A DNA stretch of 64,000 bases from Flavobacterium sp. (GCF_039595935.1 NZ_JBCNKR010000006.1:2948001-3012000); one strand, 5' to 3'. Shown: positions 17,999 to 27,550, counted from the stretch's first letter. Numbers and translations are program-made. The notes: generated by a model from the sequence alone, not told the origin.

Positions 17999-19105
17999 TT
18001 GAAAAAAATTACAAAGACCTCATTTAAACTGCACAGCTGCCTCGGATTGTTTTTCGGGGTACTGTATCTGTTTTTTGGAATTTCGGGCGCTTTATTGGTT
18101 TTTAAAAAAGAGATTGAGTATTTCAATAATCCGCCAATGCATTGCTGTGTAAAGGGCAGTAAAACCATTTCATTAAACCAGATGTATCATAAAGTCTCTG
18201 AGAGGTATCCCCAGGCGCGGCAGATCATGCTGCAGACTTTTCCCAGAAATAGCTGCGACACCTATGAATTTATGATTTTTAATTATCAGGATAATGTCAG
18301 CGATAATTATCTCTATTGCTGTATGGTAGACCCTTATTCTGGAAAAATTGTAGCAGAAGGCAGTTTTAGCTCTTTACAATCGCCTTTTTTCCGCTGGCTG
18401 TATGCTGCGCATTATTCCCTTTTAATTGATAAACCAGGCAGGCTTATAACGGCCATTGCGGCCATTGCATTAATTTTAAACTTAATTACAGGTGTGATCA
18501 TTTATCGCAAAAAGATATTTGCTGTACTTGTTTTTAAAGAGAAGTTAAATCGTAAATCTTCCAGAACCCTTTATTCTTCGCTGCACAGGATTATTGGTGT
18601 CTGGACCCTGTTGCTTAATTTTATTCTTTTTTTTACAGGTTTCTGGATGAATAAAAGTCTTTTTTTACCTTCTGAATGGGAATTAATTTCTAAGAAAGAA
18701 CAGAATTATCGGACAAGGGCAAATATTGACCAGGTGATAAAACAGGCACGGGAGATTCCGAATTTTAATCCAATTGCCGTAAAAATAGCTGCTGATAAAA
18801 AAACGGATATTATAGTAAGCGGTGAGTTTTCTGATACCCAAAACCCGCTGTATTTTGGGAAAGGCAGTGACGTTTATTATGACAGTAATAATGGAAATTG
18901 GATTAAAACAATACGGATTGAAGAAAAATCATTTTCCGACCGGTTTTATTGGATGATGAAACAGCTCCACAGGGGGGATTATGATAGTGTTTGGATAAAA
19001 ATTCTGTATGTAATTGCCGGATTCAGTCCTGCAGTACTTTCTATTACTGGATTTATTCTTTGGAGAAGAAAAGGCAGAAAAGAAATATCTAAAAAATACA
19101 AATAA
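17999..19105 (+). CDS. PepSY-type iron-uptake membrane protein
   Basis: The product has 368 residues with four membrane segments: about 14-36, 150-174, 196-216 and 342-362. The histidines in KLHSCLGLFFG and SLHRIIGVWTLLLNF are typical of the PepSY_TM family, which reduces ferric siderophores in the periplasm or inner membrane. I see no ATG; the TTG at 17999 gives the expected KKITKTSFKLHSCLG start, 21 bases after the receptor stop. Two cysteines (PPMHCCVK) lie in the first periplasmic loop. It is the last gene of the siderophore operon. Confidence 0.88.
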   Translation: MKKITKTSFKLHSCLGLFFGVLYLFFGISGALLVFKKEIEYFNNPPMHCCVKGSKTISLNQMYHKVSERYPQARQIMLQTFPRNSCDTYEFMIFNYQDNVSDNYLYCCMVDPYSGKIVAEGSFSSLQSPFFRWLYAAHYSLLIDKPGRLITAIAAIALILNLITGVIIYRKKIFAVLVFKEKLNRKSSRTLYSSLHRIIGVWTLLLNFILFFTGFWMNKSLFLPSEWELISKKEQNYRTRANIDQVIKQAREIPNFNPIAVKIAADKKTDIIVSGEFSDTQNPLYFGKGSDVYYDSNNGNWIKTIRIEEKSFSDRFYWMMKQLHRGDYDSVWIKILYVIAGFSPAVLSITGFILWRRKGRKEISKKYK

Positions 19106-19176
19106 TAAGATATCTGTTTTGTGATTTTAAAACTCGTTCAAATCTATGTCCTGCTCTGGGGCTAAGAAGTTTTTTT

Positions 19177-19200
19177 GTAACTCATTAAAATGAGTTTAAA
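19177..19200 (+). terminator. Weak hairpin after the siderophore operon
   Basis: The 7-base stem AACTCAT/ATGAGTT has a TAAA loop. A short T-tract follows. It could end the PepSY gene or belong to the repeat unit. Confidence 0.4.
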
Positions 19201-19204
19201 ATGG

Positions 19205-19492
19205 GGGACCTCTACGATACAATTTACAAACCATTTTATGAATGATTTAAAGAAATTAGCTTACTTTCAAGTGAATTTGTAGGATAATTATTTTGAATTT
19301 TTATTTATTAGCGGTTTGTATGTATCGTAAGGGTTAAATGTTAAAAAATGTTAATTCAACGAAGATATGATTTCAATAAAATGATGATCGTAAGGATAAA
19401 TCTTTGATAAATAGTTTGTCATTTGTTTCCAAGTAAATTTAAATTATAATTCTTAAAATATTCACATCAAAATTTATCAATGATTATTTAGA
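19205..19492 (+). repeat. Island-boundary repeat, full copy 1
   Basis: It starts with a frame ending QFTNHFMNDLKKLAYFQVNL and a stop at 19280. It continues with a conserved non-coding part including AGCGGTTTGTATGTATCG and, near the end, ATCAAAATTTAT. Copies at 36.0 and 41.6 kb encode the identical last 20 residues with only synonymous base changes, so this part was under protein-level selection. The parent gene is missing. Confidence 0.75.
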
Positions 19493-19724
19493 AAGAAACA
19501 ATCTTAACTTGTTTATAATTAATAACAGTGCACTTTCAAATTAAAACGAAGAATGATTTATTTTGTTTTCATTTTTCGGTGAAATTCCTTTTCTATATCA
19601 GTAAATTGCATTAATTTTTTTTTGCATAGATAGTTGGTTTGAAGTAAATTAAGTCCTTGCTTTCGGATTTGCCAAATCATTCAAATTCTATTAAGAAAAT
19701 TGCCTAAATCAATTATAGTAGTTG

Positions 19725-20555
19725 TTATTTCATCCCTTTTTTTCTACGTTCTACTAAATCTTCAAAGATTTCTTTTTCAGTTTCCATCATAAAGTTAAGT
19801 AGTTTAGGCAACCCGTCTTTAGTTACAACAAATATGTAAGCCATTGTTGGATTATTTTCATAATGATAATTATAAAGCAATAAAGAACATTCCGTTTTCA
19901 TTAATTTGGGATTTTTTATCTCATCATATTTTAATTCATATAAATCATCAGTAATTAAAAGAATTGGCAGATATAAAAAAAGGCGAAAATATTGGTCAGC
20001 TTCATTATTGTCTTCAGGTTTAATTTTTTGCTCACAATATTGAGAAATTTTCGACAATCCTTCATAAATATTATCAGGATGAAGAGCCATTAATTCGTCT
20101 TTTGCGTTGTTTTTTTTATGTTGGAAGGAGCAATATTGGGTAAATATTGAGAATTTGTTTTCCATCACTATTTTATCCCAATAATGACTTGAAAAATAAT
20201 CTTCCATTTCTGGAGGAATAGTTATTCGTTGTTTAAATGCCTCCCAATCTTGAATGTTTGGATTATTTTCAAATTCAGTAAGTAAAACTAGAGGAGCAGA
20301 ATTGTTTTTTATTTCAAAAACATATTTAACATTAGTAAAGCATTTATTTTTCTTATAATCAACATTTGCTTCATATAATTCAGCAATCAAATCAATTTCT
20401 CTACTCTTTCCTGTAATTGGATCTTTGATAACAGTATTTGTTTCAACAAAAAAACCTTTTTCACTTAACATTTTTGAAATTTCTGATTCAAAGAGATAGC
20501 CTGACCTTCCAAGGGCTCCTAATATTTCAGCTTCGTTAAAATTAATTTTGTCCAT
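19725..20555 (-). CDS. PD-(D/E)XK nuclease-like protein
   Basis: The protein has 276 residues. The N-terminal part carries a nuclease-type core: helix with E23-E25, SREID with D55, and FEIKN with E81-I-K83, the pattern of restriction-like nucleases. The rest (about 90-270) is unassigned, mixed alpha/beta. It has no signal peptide. The gene is divergent from the Gabija operon across a 299-base region and sits at the left edge of the island, so a defence role is likely but unproven. Confidence 0.6.
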   Translation of the reverse strand: MDKINFNEAEILGALGRSGYLFESEISKMLSEKGFFVETNTVIKDPITGKSREIDLIAELYEANVDYKKNKCFTNVKYVFEIKNNSAPLVLLTEFENNPNIQDWEAFKQRITIPPEMEDYFSSHYWDKIVMENKFSIFTQYCSFQHKKNNAKDELMALHPDNIYEGLSKISQYCEQKIKPEDNNEADQYFRLFLYLPILLITDDLYELKYDEIKNPKLMKTECSLLLYNYHYENNPTMAYIFVVTKDGLPKLLNFMMETEKEIFEDLVERRKKGMK

Positions 20556-20632
20556 GTAGTTTTAAGATATCATATAACTTATTTAGATGTGCGACAAAAT
20601 CACACAAAGCCACCTAGAGTTAGATAGATATT

Positions 20633-20648
20633 TGTGATACCTATCACA
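20633..20648. promoter_or_regulatory. CRP/FNR-like palindrome between nuclease gene and Gabija
   Basis: TGTGATACCTATCACA is a perfect inverted repeat with the TGTGA-N6-TCACA layout of Crp-family sites. It lies 78 bases from the nuclease start and about 200 bases before gajA. A Crp/Fnr-type regulator gene exists at 44.8 kb, but no link is shown. Confidence 0.45.
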
Positions 20649-20776
20649 CAATATTTATTACCAAATATAGAATATTTCCATTATAATTTATTGAATTTAG
20701 ATTGTTTAGATATGTTAAGTGTCAAAAGATAACCAAAACACGTGTAAATACTTAGTGTTCATTTTTTACTCATTCT

Positions 20777-20784
20777 TATATTTG
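20777..20784 (+). promoter_or_regulatory. Candidate -7 promoter core of the Gabija operon
   Basis: TATATTTG matches TAnnTTTG, about 70 bases before the gajA ATG. The -33 element is unclear. Confidence 0.4.
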
Positions 20785-20854
20785 ATACGAATATGGTTTT
20801 CCGTAAAAAAAATCAGCTGAAACAGATGATATTTGAATTACCAAAAAATGAAAT

Positions 20855-22873
20855 ATGAAGATAAGCACAATAAAAATTAAAGGTTTCAGATCGTTTGGAC
20901 CTAATGAAGTTTTGATTCCAATTGAAGATGATCTGGTGGGGTTGATAGGGCTAAACAGTGCGGGCAAAACCACTTGTCTTGAAGCGTTAAAGAAATTGTT
21001 TGGGCAGACATCTGCCGATCGGGAGCTTTTTCGTCAGGATTTTCATGTTGGCAAGGATGAAAATCCTGATTTTGCTGAGGAGAAGAAAACTTCCATTGAA
21101 GCGGTAATTGATTTTTCAGAGGAAGAAAAAGAGGCGATCCCGCATTTTTTTTCTGAAATGGTTGTAGACGAAGAAGACGGGGATCCTTATCTGCGAATAC
21201 GATTAGAAGCTTATTGGAAAAAATCGAATTTTATTCCTGAAGGGGAAATCGATTCTAAAATGTATTTTATAAAAACTGCTGAAGGAGTTCAGGAAACTGA
21301 AGACAGCAAAAGGCTTTTTCCAAGTCATTTCCGAAGTTTGATTCAATTGCTGTATGTTCCTGCTATCAGAAGACCTACTGAACAATTACGATATTCTTCG
21401 GGTACGATTTTATTTCGTGTCTTAAAAAAGATTAAATGGAGTGACGCTTTTAAAGGAAAATTTGATAAGAAAGTGACTGAATTAAACGGTCTTTTCAATT
21501 CGCTGAATGAGTTCGGCACAGTTCAGGAATCCATAACAGAATTATGGCAGCAGTTCCATAAAGATGAACGTTATAAGGATACTGCGCTAGGTTTTGGAGG
21601 TAGTGATCTAGATTCTATATTAAAAAAAATAGAGATTTCTTTCAGTCCTACGGGGACTTATAAATCCTATAAGATTGATGAACTTGGAGAGGGTTATCGT
21701 TCACTGTTTTATCTTACCCTGGTGTGCGCGCTGCTGGATATAGAAGAAAAACTTTCAGAACAGGAAGATCAAGAGAATATCGGGATAAACCGTCCTTTGC
21801 TTACAATCCTTGCAGTGGAAGAACCTGAAAATCATATTGCGCCGCAGCTGCTGGGTAGGGTTATAAAAATTCTAAAGAAAATCAGTCGCAATGAAAGTTC
21901 ACAGGTACTGCTTTCCTCACATACACCGGCGATTGTGAAAAGATTAAGACCTGAATGCATACTGCATTTCAGAATCAATCAAAATTACGAAACAGAAGTC
22001 AACAGGATTTTGCTTCCTGACAGAAAAGACGAAGCTTACAAATATATAAAAGAGGCCGTGCATAATTATCCCGAAATTTATTTTGCAAAGCTGGTTGTCA
22101 TTGGAGAAGGGGATAGTGAGGAGGTAATATTTAACCGTCTAATGGAGGTAATGAAGGTCGATTTCGATGATAACATTATAACATTTGCTCCGCTAGGACA
22201 CCGTTTTGTAAATCATATTTGGAAACTGCTTCAGGCTCTTCGTATTCCTTATGTGACTCTTCTGGATCTTGATATTGGAAGAGATGGAGGCGGATGGGGA
22301 AGGATTAAATATGCAATAAAACAATTAATAGAATCTGGCACAGATAAAAACGAAGTTTTATTGTTATCTGATGATACGGTAATGCAAGATAATAAACTAG
22401 AGAGTATGCATACAAGGGCATTAAATAAGCAAGAAAATATTAAAAGCCTGAATAGTTGGGTAGAAAGACTAAAGTGTTTTGATGTTTTTTATTCCGCTCC
22501 ACTAGATCTTGATTTTTTAATGCTTACACACTATCCTGACTTTTATAAAAATGCAGTGCCGGAAAATGGCGGACCGCAGATTCCGAATGAGGAAGCGGAA
22601 GCAGAGAAATTTGGCAAAAAGGTAATTTCGGCTGTGCATGCTGTCTTAAAGTCTGAAAAAGCCAATGGGGATACATATTCTCACGAAGAAAAGAAATTGA
22701 TGATCTGGTACAATTACCACTTTTTAGGAAGAGGAAAACCGGCAACTCATATTCAGGTATTGTCTTCAATGAGGGTCAGAGAGATTAGAGAAAATCTGCC
22801 GCCCGTTTTTAATGAATTTTTTATGCGCATAAAAGAAATTTTAGATACAGAACAAGCAGATGAAGCCCATTAA
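20855..22873 (+). CDS. gajA: Gabija protein GajA (OLD-family ATPase/TOPRIM nuclease)
   Basis: GajA is the DNA-nicking subunit of the Gabija anti-phage system, held in check by nucleotides. The 672-residue protein shows an ABC-type ATPase: Walker A GLNSAGKTT with K38, a signature-like LGEGYRSL at 277, Walker B LAVEEPE with E322/E323, and H356 in SSHTPA. A TOPRIM domain follows (about 412-560): E418 in IGEGDSEE and D471/D473 in LLDLDIG. The extra alpha-helical C-terminus is unassigned. Its last 14 bases overlap gajB, so the two are translationally coupled. OLD genes alone have the same architecture; the helicase partner makes the Gabija call. Confidence 0.92.
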   Translation: MKISTIKIKGFRSFGPNEVLIPIEDDLVGLIGLNSAGKTTCLEALKKLFGQTSADRELFRQDFHVGKDENPDFAEEKKTSIEAVIDFSEEEKEAIPHFFSEMVVDEEDGDPYLRIRLEAYWKKSNFIPEGEIDSKMYFIKTAEGVQETEDSKRLFPSHFRSLIQLLYVPAIRRPTEQLRYSSGTILFRVLKKIKWSDAFKGKFDKKVTELNGLFNSLNEFGTVQESITELWQQFHKDERYKDTALGFGGSDLDSILKKIEISFSPTGTYKSYKIDELGEGYRSLFYLTLVCALLDIEEKLSEQEDQENIGINRPLLTILAVEEPENHIAPQLLGRVIKILKKISRNESSQVLLSSHTPAIVKRLRPECILHFRINQNYETEVNRILLPDRKDEAYKYIKEAVHNYPEIYFAKLVVIGEGDSEEVIFNRLMEVMKVDFDDNIITFAPLGHRFVNHIWKLLQALRIPYVTLLDLDIGRDGGGWGRIKYAIKQLIESGTDKNEVLLLSDDTVMQDNKLESMHTRALNKQENIKSLNSWVERLKCFDVFYSAPLDLDFLMLTHYPDFYKNAVPENGGPQIPNEEAEAEKFGKKVISAVHAVLKSEKANGDTYSHEEKKLMIWYNYHFLGRGKPATHIQVLSSMRVREIRENLPPVFNEFFMRIKEILDTEQADEAH

Positions 22874-24701
22874 AACTGACGAGTGGATTCCTGCAGATGG
22901 ACTTGAGCTCGAAAAGAATGCGCACAATGTCGCAACCGAAGTTAAAAACAGTCTAGTGGTGGCTGGTCCCGGAGCTGGCAAAACAGAACTTTTAGCACAG
23001 AAGGCATGCTTCTTACTACAGACCAACACCTGCCGCTATCCTCATAAAATCCTCGCAATAAGCTTTAAAAGGGATGCGGCCAGTAATCTAAAGGAGCGTG
23101 TGAGGCTTCGATGCGGTGATGAATTGTCAAAACGATTTGATTCTTTGACATTTGATTCATTTGCCAAGCAAATTCTGGATCGTTTTCTCTCAGCGCTTCC
23201 AGATACATTTAGATTAGTTCCGGAATACGATATCCTATTAAATGAAAAGTCTGTTTTAGAATACTATAGGGCTGAAGATATTGATTTTTACGGTTCTACC
23301 AATAAAGATAAAATCATAAAGCTGCACAACGTGCAGCTGCCATTTTCTAAAGACAGTTCAGAAGAAGTTTTGAAGGGTAAAGTATGGAGCAGAATGATGC
23401 GGGAGTCAAAACTTTCATTTATTATGGTGATGCGCTTAGCAGAATACATTATGGTGAGCAATCCCAAAATCAGGTCATACCTGCAGCAGACTTATCAATT
23501 CGTTTTCCTGGATGAATTTCAGGATACTACTGAAATCCAGTATGATTTTTTTAAAAGCTGTTTTTTGGGAAGCAGCAGTTTCTTTACAGCAGTTGGAGAC
23601 GACAAACAGCGAATTATGATATGGGCAGGAGCCCGGAAAACTGTATTTGAAGATTTTATAAATGAAATGGGAGCGGAAAGGATACCTTTGAATATGAATT
23701 TCAGGTGCGCCCCCAGACTCGTTGCCCTGCTGAACCATCTTACCAAACATCTGCTGGGAAAAGATGATTTAGCACTGCCTTCCCCTAAATGGCGTGAAGA
23801 TCAGGGAGAATGTCAGGTTTGGATATTCGAGAATCCTGAATCAGAAATGGAAATACTGTTTAAGGATATTCAAAAGTGGATTAATGAGGATGGAATTGAT
23901 CCAAGATGTATATGCATACTGGTAAAGCAGCAGCTTGACGTCTATGCAGGGGAACTTATTGATTTCTTTAATCAGAACGGAATTAAAGCCCGAGACGAAA
24001 ACGTTCTGCAGGATGTACTAACTCAGGAATTATGCAATTATGTCATTGATACCCTTTATGTCATATTCAAGAGCAAATCAGGGAATGCCAAAGAAAATGC
24101 CTTCAACTTTTTGAGAAACCTGCATACTGAACTTGAAGATGAACAGCTGCTAAAGCTCGAAATAGCTCTTTCAGGATTTATTAAGGGACTGAGGGAGAAA
24201 TGGAAGAAAAATGGCCTTTCGGAAGTCCAGGTCAAAAGCCTAATTGATGAAATAATCGAATTTGCGGGAATTGACAGGATAAGGGCTAATTATCCACATT
24301 ATAAAAATATCGTGGAATTTAACCGGATTCTGGGCTTATTGAAAGCAGAACTGATTAAAGATTACCTTTCAGTAAATGATATGTGTGAAGCATTAGATAT
24401 GGTGATGGGAAAAGATACGATACCTGTTATGACAATCCACAAAAGCAAAGGACTGGAATATCATACGGTTGTATTTATAGGTCTGGAAGACGGCGCATTC
24501 TGGTCATTCGACCAACAGCCTGACGAAGATAAATGCGCTTTTTTTGTCGCCCTGTCAAGAGCAAAAGAAAAAGTAATGTTCACCTTAAGCAAGAAAAGAA
24601 CGGGCAGATTTGGAGAGCAGAAGCAGTCTATTAATAAGATCAAAGTTATTTTTGATGAATTACAGAAATCAGGAATTGTACAGATAGTACAAAGGAAATG
24701 A
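22860..24701 (+). CDS. gajB: Gabija protein GajB (UvrD/Rep-like helicase)
   Basis: GajB is the superfamily 1 helicase-like partner of GajA. Its 613 residues carry Walker A GPGAGKT (K41), motif Ia AISFKRDAA, Walker B LDEFQD at 217-222, GDDKQ at 246-250, NFRCAPRLV, and the late motifs MTIHKSKGLEYHTVVF and FVALSRAKEKV. It is longer than I remember for the type example. The start ATG lies inside the end of gajA. It senses DNA ends or activates GajA in the known system. No frameshift is seen, so the pair looks intact. Confidence 0.92.
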   Translation: MKPIKTDEWIPADGLELEKNAHNVATEVKNSLVVAGPGAGKTELLAQKACFLLQTNTCRYPHKILAISFKRDAASNLKERVRLRCGDELSKRFDSLTFDSFAKQILDRFLSALPDTFRLVPEYDILLNEKSVLEYYRAEDIDFYGSTNKDKIIKLHNVQLPFSKDSSEEVLKGKVWSRMMRESKLSFIMVMRLAEYIMVSNPKIRSYLQQTYQFVFLDEFQDTTEIQYDFFKSCFLGSSSFFTAVGDDKQRIMIWAGARKTVFEDFINEMGAERIPLNMNFRCAPRLVALLNHLTKHLLGKDDLALPSPKWREDQGECQVWIFENPESEMEILFKDIQKWINEDGIDPRCICILVKQQLDVYAGELIDFFNQNGIKARDENVLQDVLTQELCNYVIDTLYVIFKSKSGNAKENAFNFLRNLHTELEDEQLLKLEIALSGFIKGLREKWKKNGLSEVQVKSLIDEIIEFAGIDRIRANYPHYKNIVEFNRILGLLKAELIKDYLSVNDMCEALDMVMGKDTIPVMTIHKSKGLEYHTVVFIGLEDGAFWSFDQQPDEDKCAFFVALSRAKEKVMFTLSKKRTGRFGEQKQSINKIKVIFDELQKSGIVQIVQRK

Positions 24702-24806
24702 TTGTTTTAGTGATGTTTTTGGCGGATTCATCAAATTCAGAAGTTACGGCGCAGCTGAAATTTAAGTCTATAAAAAATTGAATTAGTAATGTTAATCTTT
24801 TGACAT

Positions 24807-25622
24807 ATGGAAACACCAGAAGAAATGTATAGAGAACTCCAATTAATGAGCCTGGGATCAATGAGGAGCTGCACATGCATGCTGCTAACGGACACCTCGA
24901 ATTATAAAGTTCACGGGACAGGTGTTTTTATTCAGATTCAAGAGCACTATTTCCTTGTTTCCGCAGCTCATGTTTTCGACAGGTACAGGGATTTATTTAT
25001 TTTTTTATCAGAAGACTATGAAATAATTAAGCCTGGCGGCACTATCTTTTATAATAATCCAGCAAATAGAGATAAAGATGGAATTGATGTTGCTGTTTTG
25101 AAATTGGATGACAATTGTGTTTCGCATATTTTAAGGAGATATACTTTTGTACAGGCGGAGGATTTGGCTATCAATCATACATTCAGAGATGGGGAATGCT
25201 ACACATTTCTGGGTTATCCCACATCAAAATCAAAAGTTTTGTACAAAACCGATATTTTCGATGCTACTACTTTTTTTTATTTTACTTCGCCGGCAAAAAA
25301 TGAGGAATATTCAAAATTAAATCGTAATCCGGCAATCAATGTTGCGGCATTCTATAATAAAAAACTTGCCTATAACGGCAAAAACAATACTTTTGGAACT
25401 GGCCCTGATCTCCACGGTATCAGCGGGTGCGGTCTATGGTATACAGATCCTTCACATTTAGTTTCAGGAGTCATAAAACCTAAACTAACTGCAATAATGA
25501 CCGATTGGCCTGTAAAAAACAGATATATAATTATAGGAACCCGCATTGATGTTATTACCGGGCTTATAAAAAAATACCTTGATGTCGATTTTCCTGAATC
25601 TAGGATTGTAAGAGTACATTAA
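24807..25622 (+). CDS. Trypsin-like serine protease, intracellular
   Basis: The product has 271 residues and no signal peptide, so it probably acts in the cytoplasm. The chymotrypsin-fold triad is visible: H55 in VSAAHVFD, D94 in GIDVAVLKL and S206 in GISGCGLWY. The glycine environment GISGCG differs from the common GDSGGP. It starts about 105 bases after gajB on the same strand, close enough for co-transcription. Trypsin-like proteases occur in several bacterial immune systems as effectors. A role as an added Gabija component is speculation. Confidence 0.7.
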   Translation: METPEEMYRELQLMSLGSMRSCTCMLLTDTSNYKVHGTGVFIQIQEHYFLVSAAHVFDRYRDLFIFLSEDYEIIKPGGTIFYNNPANRDKDGIDVAVLKLDDNCVSHILRRYTFVQAEDLAINHTFRDGECYTFLGYPTSKSKVLYKTDIFDATTFFYFTSPAKNEEYSKLNRNPAINVAAFYNKKLAYNGKNNTFGTGPDLHGISGCGLWYTDPSHLVSGVIKPKLTAIMTDWPVKNRYIIIGTRIDVITGLIKKYLDVDFPESRIVRVH

Positions 25623-25769
25623 TTATTTAATTGTTTCTTATATTTAAATTTCAAAATAACCAACCATATATAGTTTAAAAATGTCAGATGAAATAATTTA
25701 ACGGTCTATTAATGGAAAATTAATTTAAAAAAGTTTGAAATATTAACATTAATCAAAAGAATAAAAGAA

Positions 25770-26228
25770 ATGGAATTTTTTTTAGAAATTAGATTTGAAG
25801 ATTTGAATTGCAATGCCATAATTCATTTCGCAACAACATTTATTGTGAAAAACGAGGTCGAGGCGAAGCATTTTGTTGCAGAACTTTTAGCTGCGTTTGA
25901 AAGGAGAAAGGTTGTTATATTTTCTAGATCCTATAATCGATTGGATAACAATCCTGATCTTAAGGAACGAATGTATGAATATCACAACTTCTATTTGAGT
26001 AGGGCTACTGCGCATATTCAGGTAGAGCAGTTCCATCTTGAAAATCCAAATCAGGAGCAATCTTTGTGGGATAATTTAGTCAGCAAATTTTTTGAAGGTG
26101 ATGATTCTACTGCTAATATTGGAACCAAATATAATATTCCGGTAAGAGTAGTGGATAAGCAAACAAGAAATCCAATCAATGATGAATTTTATTATTTTTC
26201 AGTGGAACAATTAATTCCGAAAAATTAA
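25770..26228 (+). CDS. Unknown island protein (152 residues)
   Basis: I do not recognise the family. The protein is acidic, soluble, with no signal peptide or membrane segment, and reads as mixed alpha/beta: a strand-rich start (FFLEIRFEDLNCNAIIHF), then a helix (EAKHFVAELLAAFERRKVVIF). The next gene follows after 35 bases, so the two may work together. Good codon structure over the whole length supports it as a real gene. Confidence 0.55.
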   Translation: MEFFLEIRFEDLNCNAIIHFATTFIVKNEVEAKHFVAELLAAFERRKVVIFSRSYNRLDNNPDLKERMYEYHNFYLSRATAHIQVEQFHLENPNQEQSLWDNLVSKFFEGDDSTANIGTKYNIPVRVVDKQTRNPINDEFYYFSVEQLIPKN

Positions 26229-26263
26229 TTTTAAGCGGAACCACTAGAAGAATTATATAGACT

Positions 26264-27049
26264 ATGGAAAACTTAATAGATAGATTTGCCGATATTTGTT
26301 TTACTTTATCCAGAGAAGATATTCTGGAATTAGATAAGGAAGACAATGGCGCAATACATAATGTTATATCTGGAATTAATCGCAATTGCTTTGGGGTTAA
26401 ATTATTTGATGATCAAGCATCACTTCTAGTTCATATGTTTTTTATAAACAATCTGAATCAATTAAAAGGGGATATCATCTGCCTAGAAATTGATGACCCT
26501 GAATATTTTACTCTTCTTTTCCGATTCTGCCTAATGATTGCCGATGATTACGAAGAAATTGATGCTATCAATGCATTTAATATTTTCCAAACGCGCTTGA
26601 GATCTTTTCTAGAAAAAATGGGATTTTTTACCACAACAACAATTGAGCTGAAAATGTTCGAGTGTAAAAACGCGGTTGGAGCTTCTTCAAGACCTATCAA
26701 AGTGATTAGACTAATTGACAAAGTTGAATTCCTTCGAGAATTATTTGACAATAATTACGAACTGAAATCCGAAGAAGATAAAGAATATGTTTATTTGATG
26801 GTAAATGAAGAAACATCATTAATTAAAATAGGTACAAGCATAAAACCACATTATCGTGAAAAGACGCTTCATTCACAGGAGCCAAAAATCTTCATAATTG
26901 CAGTATGGTGTTGCGACAAAGCCTTAGAAAGAGAGCTTCATAAAAAATACAGTAAAAGCAGAGTTCGAGGCGAATGGTTTAGATTAAAACTTAGAGAATT
27001 AGAGGAGATTGGAAAATTCATGAATTTAAAATGTAATATCCAGTTATAA
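26264..27049 (+). CDS. GIY-YIG (T5orf172/MUG113-type) nuclease-domain protein
   Basis: The 261-residue protein has an unassigned helical N-terminal half and a C-terminal GIY-YIG-type domain (about 174-245): YVYLM at 175, IKIGTS at 187, an arginine in HYREKTL, H226 in ELHKKY and the EWF motif with E237. This matches the T5orf172 branch found in phage and defence-island proteins. It probably cuts DNA, but the N-terminal half must set the target. It lies between two genes of unknown function with very short gaps, suggesting an operon. Confidence 0.7.
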   Translation: MENLIDRFADICFTLSREDILELDKEDNGAIHNVISGINRNCFGVKLFDDQASLLVHMFFINNLNQLKGDIICLEIDDPEYFTLLFRFCLMIADDYEEIDAINAFNIFQTRLRSFLEKMGFFTTTTIELKMFECKNAVGASSRPIKVIRLIDKVEFLRELFDNNYELKSEEDKEYVYLMVNEETSLIKIGTSIKPHYREKTLHSQEPKIFIIAVWCCDKALERELHKKYSKSRVRGEWFRLKLRELEEIGKFMNLKCNIQL

Positions 27050-27070
27050 CACAAAACTTAAAAAAATAAT

Positions 27071-27550
27071 ATGAAATTAAATGACATAGTATACTTGAAG
27101 GCAAGTACTGAAAAATTAATGATTACATGGGTAGTAGGAGTTACAGAAAGTGCCGGATTGCCAATCGATGTAAATAGAGGTTTAATGATGAGGCCCGATT
27201 ATCAAACGGGAGATATAGCAGTCAAGTACGGCAAGAATAAAAAAGCCACAATTCCAGGAAACAGCTTGATAGCTAATCTGGCAGATAGAATACCTGCTAT
27301 AAATAGTGAACTAAAAGTAGGAAATGTCGTGAAGCATCGTTTGACAGATGATGAGATGACAATCAACTGGATCGTAGGACAGGATCAATTAGGCAATAGC
27401 CCAATAAATTTTAATAAGGTATGCCATATGCAAGGTTATAAGGACGGTGATATTGTTTGCGGTTATTTTGAAAATAAAGACTACAAGACCAATTTTTTCA
27501 AAGTCGATGAAGTAGAAAAATTTATGAGTAAATACCATACGCTCGAATGA
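27071..27550 (+). CDS. Tandem YodC/DUF2158-like small beta protein
   Basis: The 159-residue product consists of two related halves (about 1-75 and 80-150). Each has an opening IVYLK/VVKHR strand, the ITWVVG/INWIVG motif, a PID/PIN turn and an RPDYQTGDIAV/MQGYKDGDIVC segment. The single unit resembles the short SH3-like YodC family. Most relatives I know have one unit, so this is an internal duplication. It follows the GIY-YIG gene after 21 bases. The function is unknown. Confidence 0.5.
   Translation: MKLNDIVYLKASTEKLMITWVVGVTESAGLPIDVNRGLMMRPDYQTGDIAVKYGKNKKATIPGNSLIANLADRIPAINSELKVGNVVKHRLTDDEMTINWIVGQDQLGNSPINFNKVCHMQGYKDGDIVCGYFENKDYKTNFFKVDEVEKFMSKYHTLE

Larger units (their letters stand above)
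19106..19724. other. Left boundary of the accessory island
   Basis: Gene-free. It holds a hairpin (19177-19200) and full repeat copy 1 (19205-19492), then about 230 bases of AT-rich DNA without recognised content. The siderophore operon ends just before it and the defence genes begin just after it. Confidence 0.6.

Noticed and set aside
19725..24701. Nuclease-like gene plus Gabija as a three-gene system
   Set aside because: The nuclease gene is divergent with a separate promoter region; association is possible but nothing in the sequence shows it is part of Gabija.
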